This document shows positions 5,764 to 10,689 of a DNA stretch of 10,689 nucleotides, piece by piece (positions within the stretch are counted from its first letter, which is position 1; each line of letters starts with the position of its first letter). The translations under genes and the position numbers were made by a program. The stretch comes from Nitrososphaeraceae archaeon (lineage in GTDB: Archaea; Thermoproteota; Nitrososphaeria; Nitrososphaerales; Nitrososphaeraceae). The notes under the pieces are model-generated. The model did not search any database. It saw nothing but the letters and a program-made list of their open reading frames with translations, and was not told the origin of the DNA. The stretch covers positions 1 through 10,689 of the forward strand of contig JAICHH010000053.1 in the NCBI GenBank assembly GCA_025922715.1, in the 5' to 3' direction.

Positions 5764-7320
5764 ATGACAAACAAGAATACCTCAAAAATTAAATTAATAA
5801 AAATTATAATAAAGTTACTACCAATAATAATCAATTTTAAGAGAGACAGAAAAGAATGGGTAAAACGAGAAGGAAAAAATGTAGATGAAAATAAATATAG
5901 AAAACATGCACACCAGGCCTTAAAAATTTTTATTCAACTGGGACCATCGTATATAAAATTAGGTCAATGGCTATCATCTCGTTCTGATATATTACCGCAA
6001 CCATATTTAGAAGTATTTGCTACTTTACAAGATGATGTTCCAGTAGAATCTTTTGAAAAAGTAAAAAAAATAATTGAGGAGGAGTTAGGAAATTTGGAAG
6101 AAAAGTTTGATTATTTTAATAAAGAGGCTTTTTCTGGCGCTAGTTTAGGACAAGTATACCATGCAAGATATAATGGAAAAGAGGTAGTAGTAAAGATTTC
6201 AAGACCAGGAATTGAACGAATTGTAGAAGAAGATATTTCAATAATAAAAAAATTGATCCCTTTATCTACTAGATTTATAGATCCCAATTTAAGATTTTCA
6301 GTTGAAGGAATGTTTTCTCAATTTACTGAAACTATTTATGAAGAAATGGATTACATAAAAGAAGCAGAGAATCTATTAGCAATTAAGAAAAACCTAGCTA
6401 AAGAGAAAAAAATTATAATCCCTAATGTAATACTTGATAGAACTTCTAAACATATTATAACTATGGAATATGAACCCGGAATAAAGATAACAGATGTAGA
6501 AACATTAGATAAAAAAGGTATTGACAGACAAAAATTAGTAATATTAATACACCATGTATTTTTCAAGATGCTATTACGTAATAATATTTTTCATTCTGAT
6601 CCTCATCCTGGAAATATAGCTGTCAAAGATGATGGTTCAATAATTCTCTACGATTTTGGAATGGTTGGAAGACTTGATAATGAAACTAGATTACTGTTGA
6701 TTAGACTGTATCTAGGTTTGATTGATAAAGATCCTGTAAGAACTGTCGATGTATTATATCAACTTGGAACATTAGATTATACCACTAATAGAAATATTGT
6801 TGAGAAAGCTATTGAATTAAGCATTAGATCGATGCATGGAAAACACGTAGATAAAATGGAAGTGAAATCCTTAATGGATTTATCAAATAAGACCTTAAGT
6901 AAATTTCCATTTAGACTACCTAAAAATTTAGCATTATATATGAGGATGACCTCAATTGTGGAAGGGATTTATCATCAACATAAAATAAAATTCCAATTTG
7001 TAAAAGTTCTATCGAATTTATTCGAACAGGAGGGACTAATCAATGATGCATATATTGAAGAGATAAAATATTCTTTTCAGAAATTTATAAAAAATATAGA
7101 AGCATCGGTAAATTTATCTCAAACTATAAAAACATATTTAGATAATCAAGAAACAAATATCAAAAAAACAGATAAGCTTTATACATTTTTAGGTAAGAGT
7201 ATTTTTGCGTCTGCATTATTTGTAGGATCTGCATTTTTATTTTCATACAATCCTATAATTTCATCTATAGGTTTTATTTGTTCAATAATATTATTTGTTT
7301 TTAGTATTCTAAAAAAATAA
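5764..7320 (+). CDS. ABC1/UbiB atypical kinase-like ATPase
   Basis: ABC1/ADCK/UbiB proteins have a protein-kinase-like fold, bind ATP and support isoprenoid quinone or membrane lipid homeostasis. Archaea of this type make menaquinones, but the direct substrate is unknown. In this 518-residue protein the family hallmark KLGQ (65-68) is followed by SSRSDILP (71-78). The Gly/Ala-rich loop reads GASLGQVYHA (125-134), replacing a typical kinase P-loop. The ATP-site Lys is in VVVKISRPG (141-149), the helix-C-like EEMDYIKEAEN is at 193-203, the catalytic loop is HSDPHPGN (277-284), and the metal site is YDFGMVG (296-302). Two C-terminal hydrophobic helices at about 477-496 and 498-516 form the usual UbiB membrane anchor. 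All key residues are present. It follows the small two-segment membrane protein by 36 nt. An AT box at 5743-5752 is too close to the ATG to be its promoter, which favours co-transcription. Confidence 0.93.
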   Translation: MTNKNTSKIKLIKIIIKLLPIIINFKRDRKEWVKREGKNVDENKYRKHAHQALKIFIQLGPSYIKLGQWLSSRSDILPQPYLEVFATLQDDVPVESFEKVKKIIEEELGNLEEKFDYFNKEAFSGASLGQVYHARYNGKEVVVKISRPGIERIVEEDISIIKKLIPLSTRFIDPNLRFSVEGMFSQFTETIYEEMDYIKEAENLLAIKKNLAKEKKIIIPNVILDRTSKHIITMEYEPGIKITDVETLDKKGIDRQKLVILIHHVFFKMLLRNNIFHSDPHPGNIAVKDDGSIILYDFGMVGRLDNETRLLLIRLYLGLIDKDPVRTVDVLYQLGTLDYTTNRNIVEKAIELSIRSMHGKHVDKMEVKSLMDLSNKTLSKFPFRLPKNLALYMRMTSIVEGIYHQHKIKFQFVKVLSNLFEQEGLINDAYIEEIKYSFQKFIKNIEASVNLSQTIKTYLDNQETNIKKTDKLYTFLGKSIFASALFVGSAFLFSYNPIISSIGFICSIILFVFSILKK

Positions 7321-7328
7321 TATTTGTA

Positions 7329-7360
7329 TCAATAATAAATTTTTCAATATGTATTATTGA
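7329..7360. repeat. 9-bp inverted repeat between the UbiB-like and antiporter genes
   Basis: TCAATAATA (7329-7337) and TATTATTGA (7352-7360) form a perfect stem with a 14-nt loop, eight bases after the UbiB-like stop. It could help end that transcript or be a regulatory site for the antiporter gene. No T-tract follows directly. Confidence 0.35.
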
Positions 7361-7411
7361 AAGAGCGGTTAGAGCAATAACTCAACAAGATTTTCTTTGT
7401 AACCCTCTTGA

Positions 7412-7422
7412 TTTTTATTTTA
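7412..7422 (+). promoter_or_regulatory. Weak TATA-like box of the antiporter gene
   Basis: TTTTTATTTTA is centred about 29 nt before the ATG at 7446. A better TATA match (TTATATAAT, 7428-7436) is too near the ATG to serve this start unless translation begins further downstream. Confidence 0.3.
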
Positions 7423-7445
7423 GGGGATTATATAATGAATGGGCC

Positions 7446-8723
7446 ATGGATATTTTTTTATTTTTTTCAGTATTTAGTATTTTATCCCTTCCCGAATCAT
7501 CGTCTTCAGAATTTATTGTTCAAGATTTTGCTGTTATAATGATTATTGCTGCTATAATGTTATTTTTAACTCATAAATTTAAACAATCCATGGTCATTGG
7601 TTATTTAATAGCAGGAATGATTATAGGCCCGTATACTCCACCTTTTACTTTAATTCACGAGATAGAAACTATAAACATATTTGCCGAATTAGGAATCATA
7701 ATGCTTCTCTTTGTAATTGGTATAGAATTTCCTATAGCAAAACTCAAACAAATAGGTAAAATTTCAATAATAGTTGGATTAACAGAATCAATTGGAACTT
7801 TGATTATAACTTTTTTTGTTGCCCAAAGACTAGGATTTACTACATTTGACTCAATGTTTCTAGGATTAGCCATGTCTATTACTAGTACTGTAGTGACTAT
7901 CAAGGTATTGGAAGAATTAGGAAAAATAAAAGAACGCTCATCAATATTAATATTAGGAGTTTTGATAGTTGAAGATATTGTGGCTGTATCAGTTTTAGCC
8001 ATATTGCAATCCATAGCAGTTGCGACAGGTACTGAAGAGATTGCAATTCTCCCTATATCAATATCTATAGCTATAGCACTAGTTTTTATTGGAAGTATAC
8101 TTATACTGGGATCAAAATTTTTACCTAATTTAATAGACAAAATAGGAAAAACGAATGATTATGCTCTTCTCTTAATAGTAATATTAGGACTTGCTTTCGG
8201 TCTCTCCTTCATCTCGAATATTTTAGGTTTATCAGTTGTAATAGGTGCATTTTTAGCTGGAGTTTTAGTGGCTGAATCTAGAAGTGCAACAGTCGCGAAA
8301 GTTATTACTATACCATTAAGAGATGTATTTTCTGCATTATTCTTTATATCAATAGGAGCATTAGTGAATGTTTCACTTATCCCGTTATACATAGTTCCGG
8401 TAATTGTATTGATACTAACAGCTTTTGCTGTAAAATTCCTTCTGGTATTAGCTGTATTAGCAAAATCCAAATTTGACAATACTGACATATTAAAAGTAGG
8501 TTTAGGATTGGCAACAGCAAAAGGAGAAATGTCTTTAGTTATAGCAAAGGGTGGACAAGATGTGGGTGCAATTACTTCATCTATATTACCAATACTAAGT
8601 GTTGTTACAATAATTACATCTTTTGCTACTCCATATATACTAAAATTTGCAAATAACATAAGAATTTCTAGTTCAAATATTAAATCCAATAAAATTGATG
8701 ATGAAAATAAAAATAATCCTTGA
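7446..8723 (+). CDS. CPA2/Kef-type cation:proton antiporter, membrane domain only
   Basis: The protein is a multi-spanning membrane antiporter of the CPA2 family, exchanging K+ or Na+ for H+. About 12-13 hydrophobic helices fill residues 25-400. Family motifs are GYLIAGMIIGP (52-62), ELGIIMLLFVIGIE (81-94), STVVTIKVLEELG (147-159), GVLIVEDIVAV (171-181), GAFLAGVLVAES (267-278), LRDVFSALFFISIG (291-304) and GLATAKGEMSLVIAKGG (354-370). The acidic pair Glu176-Asp177 sits where related antiporters carry the ion-binding Asp. The 425-residue chain ends in a short polar tail and lacks the C-terminal TrkA-N/RCK domain found in full-length KefB/KefC, so NAD or thiol gating is not expected unless a partner supplies it. 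No RCK gene lies in the window. The ATG at 7446 is the only ATG before the first helix in this frame. Ion preference cannot be read from sequence. Confidence 0.92.
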   Translation: MDIFLFFSVFSILSLPESSSSEFIVQDFAVIMIIAAIMLFLTHKFKQSMVIGYLIAGMIIGPYTPPFTLIHEIETINIFAELGIIMLLFVIGIEFPIAKLKQIGKISIIVGLTESIGTLIITFFVAQRLGFTTFDSMFLGLAMSITSTVVTIKVLEELGKIKERSSILILGVLIVEDIVAVSVLAILQSIAVATGTEEIAILPISISIAIALVFIGSILILGSKFLPNLIDKIGKTNDYALLLIVILGLAFGLSFISNILGLSVVIGAFLAGVLVAESRSATVAKVITIPLRDVFSALFFISIGALVNVSLIPLYIVPVIVLILTAFAVKFLLVLAVLAKSKFDNTDILKVGLGLATAKGEMSLVIAKGGQDVGAITSSILPILSVVTIITSFATPYILKFANNIRISSSNIKSNKIDDENKNNP

Positions 8724-8906
8724 TAGATATAGAAAACTTTTTAATAGACACTTTTGACAATTAGTTACCATAAGTGTTGAGATCCATATTAAAAAATATA
8801 AATATTTCATTACTTAGCTATTACAAATAATATTTTGTTACTTATTTAGGAATTATAATATTTTATATGCTAATGTAAAATTATTTGTAAAATATACTAA
8901 AAGATA

Positions 8907-8936
8907 CCCTTTTTTATTTTTATTATTATTATTATG
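8907..8936 (+). terminator. Pyrimidine tract, likely terminator
   Basis: CCCTTTTTTATTTT followed by (ATT) repeats makes a 30-nt T-rich tract about 185 nt after the antiporter stop. A second copy of CCCTTTTTTATTT occurs at 9053-9065. Oligo-T tracts terminate archaeal transcription. The distance from the antiporter suggests a long 3' UTR or a separate small RNA. Confidence 0.4.
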
Positions 8937-9020
8937 TAACTATTTTACATTTGTTAAGATGTCTGTTAAGGTACAGTATAAAATAAAACTAAGTATAATA
9001 GATAAATCAAAAAATATGAA

Positions 9021-9035
9021 GAAACTTATATAAAC
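9021..9035 (+). promoter_or_regulatory. Strong BRE/TATA-like promoter with no gene at the expected distance
   Basis: GAAACTTATATAAAC combines a purine-rich BRE-like part with a good archaeal TATA core at 9026-9033. A transcript would start near 9056, about 205 nt before the gene at 9261. It may give a long-leader transcript of that gene or a separate RNA. Confidence 0.4.
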
Positions 9036-9231
9036 ATAAAAACCTATTCATCCCCTTTTTTATTTAGTTTTGGTATTATCATTTAGTTTAATTTGTTCTT
9101 AATTTATATTTATTATGAATACAATAATTGATTATATATCTAGATACTTTAAAACTATCAATTCAATATTTGTTATATACCATCAGATTAGGAACAACAA
9201 CAATTTAATTATGAATTCTTATCGAAAAAGG

Positions 9232-9240
9232 ATTTAAATG
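9232..9240 (+). promoter_or_regulatory. TATA-like box of the 9261 gene
   Basis: ATTTAAATG, preceded by the purine run GAAAAAGG, is centred 25 nt before the GTG at 9261 and supports that GTG as a leaderless start. Confidence 0.5.
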
Positions 9241-9260
9241 AGTATAGCATATTATAAAGA

Positions 9261-9845
9261 GTGTCTTCTGAAGTAAGAATTAACGATAGTCCCCGTCATT
9301 TTATGGTACTTGATGCCATCGCTAGAGGTATGCAAGATCTAAATAAAATTGCAAAAGTTCTCAAAATTAACAAGGAAGAAGTAGAATTAATAGTAAATGA
9401 TCTTTTAACTCAAAGACTAATCATAAAAAAAGAGAAAAGGGGTTTTTTTGGTAACAAAAAAATTAAGATTTCTATTACAGATACAGGAATTAGACTCCTG
9501 AATGCTAAAAAAGAGGAATTAGAACGCAAGTGGCATCAAGCTCAAAAGATGTATAACAATGGGAAAGGAAATAGAGCTCAATTGCAAACATACATGGAAA
9601 CTAATAGATCATGGGTACCTTTAATGATATTTTCAGGAATAATAGATGTTTTATTCTTTATGACTATGATGTCTTTTTTGGGTATGGCATTAAGTCCGAT
9701 GGAACAATCGATGGCAGGTGAAAGTGGAGCAGAAGGTGCTGGAGGAGGTGAATCAAGTACCGAAGAGACAAGCGGTAGTGGAGCAGAAACTGGAGATACA
9801 GGAGATTTTGGCGGATTTGATGCAGGAGGATTTGGAGATTTTTGA
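9261..9845 (+). CDS. Membrane-anchored winged-helix protein with acidic Gly-rich C-terminal tail
   Basis: I recognise the architecture but no named family. In this 194-residue protein, residues 12-82 form a winged helix-turn-helix (HFMVLDAIARGMQDLNKIAK, INKEEVELIVNDLLTQRLI, then a basic wing KKEKRGFFGNKK and ISITDTGIRLL). A charged helix spans about 83-115. One membrane segment lies at 118-144 (VPLMIFSGIIDVLFFMTMM). A low-complexity tail of about 45 residues is rich in Gly, Glu, Ser and Thr and ends FGGFDAGGFGDF. With the DNA-binding part in the cytosol, the tail should face outside. It could be a membrane-tethered regulator that senses envelope state, or the HTH may serve protein contacts. 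The tail DNA is richer in G and carries a 12-nt direct repeat (AGTGGAGCAGAA at 9723 and 9777). The GTG start is supported by the TATA-like box 25 nt upstream. It stands alone. Confidence 0.85.
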   Translation: MSSEVRINDSPRHFMVLDAIARGMQDLNKIAKVLKINKEEVELIVNDLLTQRLIIKKEKRGFFGNKKIKISITDTGIRLLNAKKEELERKWHQAQKMYNNGKGNRAQLQTYMETNRSWVPLMIFSGIIDVLFFMTMMSFLGMALSPMEQSMAGESGAEGAGGGESSTEETSGSGAETGDTGDFGGFDAGGFGDF

Positions 9846-9855
9846 TTCCAAAATT

Positions 9856-9877
9856 TATTTTATTTTATTTTATTTTA
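9856..9877 (+). terminator. TATTT-repeat terminator after the 9261 gene
   Basis: Four tandem copies of TATTT plus TA begin 11 nt after the stop codon. T-rich tracts of this kind terminate archaeal transcripts, and a similar tract follows nac. Confidence 0.5.
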
Positions 9878-9940
9878 CAGAACATCAATAGCCTAATTTA
9901 ATTAATAGCAATCTATAGTTATTCAAATTATTTAATTTAT

Positions 9941-9958
9941 TTTATAAATATTTATAAA
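9941..9958. repeat. 18-bp perfect palindrome between convergent genes
   Basis: TTTATAAATATTTATAAA is its own reverse complement and abuts the stop of the minus-strand gene at 9959. It is made only of A and T, so it may be chance, or it may help separate the two convergent transcripts. Confidence 0.3.
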
Positions 9959-10456
9959 TTAATTTTTAAGATCATCTATTGTCTTTCTTCTAACATCATA
10001 GGCAATTTTATTATTATCATCAGATGAAACTATATCATTAATAGAATCTGCTTTAGTTGAAGAATTCCTCACTAAATTATACACATATTCTCTTAGTCTT
10101 TTAGTTCTATTTAATTTACCTTTTGCACAATATCTTGCAAGATAAGTTGATATAATACTTAATTTGATTGTCTCATTATATTTTTTTTTATAAATATTAA
10201 CAATATCAGAAGAGGTAAATGTATTAAAATAAAAAGATTCCTCGACTATATTCCAAATCTTTGAATCAACAGATAAAGCATTATTCTTTTCTTGTAAAGG
10301 ATTAGTTATTGCTCCAGAATTTGATGATCGTACAAGATCCATGAGCTCAATAACTTGAAATATCTTTTCCTTTGAAAAATTACCTTCCAATGAGAGATTA
10401 TACTTACTCCCTTCATCGTCTTCCAATTCAATCTTTATTTTCTTCTTCGAGCTCAA
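9959..10456 (-). CDS. Unrecognised protein with a probable central winged helix
   Basis: I do not recognise a named family. The 165-residue protein is soluble, with no signal or membrane segment. Residues 4-24 look like a beta hairpin (KKIKIELEDDEGSKYNLSLE), followed by an amphipathic helix (KEKIFQVIELMDLV) to about 42 and a polar linker. Residues about 66-130 resemble a winged helix: IWNIVEESF, FTSSDIVNIYKKKYNE, KLSIISTYLARYCAKGKLNR, then a basic strand region with LREYVYNLV. A polar, acidic tail ends in basic RRKTIDDLKN. This suggests a nucleic-acid-binding or adaptor protein. The only start in the frame after the upstream stop is TTG at 10456, and a TATA-like box lies 30 nt upstream. It is convergent with the membrane-anchored winged-helix gene and divergent from the partial gene at the right edge. 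Confidence 0.78.
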   Translation of the reverse strand: MSSKKKIKIELEDDEGSKYNLSLEGNFSKEKIFQVIELMDLVRSSNSGAITNPLQEKNNALSVDSKIWNIVEESFYFNTFTSSDIVNIYKKKYNETIKLSIISTYLARYCAKGKLNRTKRLREYVYNLVRNSSTKADSINDIVSSDDNNKIAYDVRRKTIDDLKN

Positions 10457-10482
10457 AGTAAAAGTTCTTTGTTTTGTAAGCC

Positions 10483-10490
10483 ATTTAATA
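10483..10490 (-). promoter_or_regulatory. TATA-like box of the 9959-10456 gene
   Basis: TATTAAAT on the minus strand is centred about 30 nt before the TTG at 10456, matching the spacing at other TTG-started genes in this window. Confidence 0.4.
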
Positions 10491-10580
10491 CTTTTAAGTA
10501 TAATAGTAAATAAAAATTAAGTAATTGCTAAACTTTGTTAGTAGAATATTTCTATTAACTAGAAATACTTTAAAGTAAGA

Positions 10581-10590
10581 TATATTTAAG
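10581..10590 (+). promoter_or_regulatory. TATA-like box before the right-edge reading frame
   Basis: TATATTTAAG is centred about 24 nt before a TTG at 10609 that opens a frame running off the window. It forms a divergent pair with the box at 10483-10490. Confidence 0.4.
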
Positions 10591-10608
10591 AATCATTATT
10601 CAAATGAC

Positions 10609-10689
10609 TTGACAGAGTATTTAATTTTGAGAATGATTAATATTAGATTTGAAATTACACCTATTGCGTTTCCCCAAATAATTATAACA
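10609..10689 (+). CDS. Possible start of a gene cut by the right edge
   Basis: From the TTG at 10609 the frame is open to the window end for 27 codons; an in-frame ATG at 10633 is the alternative start. The visible peptide begins MTEYLILRMINIRFEITP and continues into a hydrophobic stretch (IAFPQIIIT), which may be the first membrane segment. A TATA-like box at the right distance supports it. Too little is visible to name a product, and chance in AT-rich DNA is possible. Confidence 0.35.
   Translation, partial: MTEYLILRMINIRFEITPIAFPQIIIT

Larger units (their letters stand above)
8724..9260. other. 537-nt AT-rich intergenic region
   Basis: No convincing protein gene or tRNA is visible. It holds a TATA-like stretch at 8791-8804, an 8-bp inverted repeat (ATATTTTA 8858-8865, TAAAATAT 8888-8895), a C/T-rich tract at 8907-8936, a strong promoter-like element at 9021-9035, a second C/T tract at 9052-9066, and the promoter of the next gene. 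Two short reading frames, 24 residues from 8959 and 40 residues from 9115, look like chance. Confidence 0.5.

Noticed and set aside
7360..7410. tRNA-like string GAGCGGTTAGAGC and nearby pairings
   Set aside because: There is no 7-bp acceptor stem, no T-arm with a GGTTCGA-type loop and no anticodon arm in the right place.
7655..8689. Long antisense frames on the minus strand across the antiporter
   Set aside because: They mirror the codon pattern of a clear membrane protein, have no motifs of their own and no promoter.
8698..8704. ATGATGA resembling the C box of a C/D-box sRNA
   Set aside because: It lies inside the last antiporter codons, and no CTGA D box or paired C'/D' boxes follow at the proper spacing.
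8959..9033. 24-residue basic reading frame
   Set aside because: It is very short, its TATA-like sequence is at the wrong distance and its end overlaps a promoter-like element.
9115..9237. 40-codon ATG frame before the 9261 gene
   Set aside because: Its composition is that of random AT-rich DNA (Ile/Asn-rich), there is no ribosome binding site and it overlaps the promoter of the next gene.
1..10689. CRISPR arrays, insertion sequences or integration sites
   Set aside because: No regularly spaced direct repeats, transposase motifs, terminal inverted repeats with target duplications or tRNA-linked att sites are visible.

Overview
The window (about 30% G+C by eye) reads as an archaeal chromosome, most likely an ammonia-oxidising Nitrososphaeria/Thaumarchaeota member of the low-GC Nitrosocosmicus type. 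This is inferred from an archaeal Trm56, MBF1 and alpha-NAC in one neighbourhood, an archaeal-type HflX, a siroheme nitrite/sulfite reductase, and TATA-like boxes 24-31 nt before many start codons. Several starts are TTG or GTG. No rRNA, tRNA, mobile element or CRISPR array was found.

Layout. 1-1152 (-): the first 384 residues of a nitrite/sulfite reductase that runs off the left edge. 1303-3403 (-): a compact three-gene unit transcribed in the order MBF1, HflX, Trm56. 3404-3689: a divergent intergenic region with two long inverted repeats. 3690-4526 (+): a PUA-domain RNA-binding protein followed by alpha-NAC. 4593-5159 (-): a Nudix hydrolase of the ADP-ribose pyrophosphatase type. 5302-7320 (+): a small protein with two membrane segments, then an ABC1/UbiB atypical kinase. 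7446-8723 (+): a CPA2/Kef-type cation:proton antiporter. 8724-9260: a 537-nt AT-rich region with promoter-like and terminator-like signals. 9261-9845 (+): a winged-helix protein with one membrane anchor and an acidic Gly-rich tail. 9959-10456 (-): an unrecognised protein with a likely winged helix. 10609-10689 (+): the possible start of another gene cut by the right edge.

Five neighbouring genes (trm56, hflX, mbf1, PUA, nac) all concern the ribosome, tRNA or nascent chains and share one divergent promoter region, so they form a translation/protein-quality neighbourhood. The UbiB-like kinase and its small membrane partner probably serve membrane lipid or quinone metabolism, and the antiporter serves ion homeostasis. 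Most of the window is ordinary archaeal housekeeping. The items most worth following are the membrane-anchored winged-helix protein, the structured 3404-3689 intergenic region, the inverted repeat on the reductase promoter, and possible small RNAs in 8724-9260. I see no clear sign of a wholly new multi-gene system.
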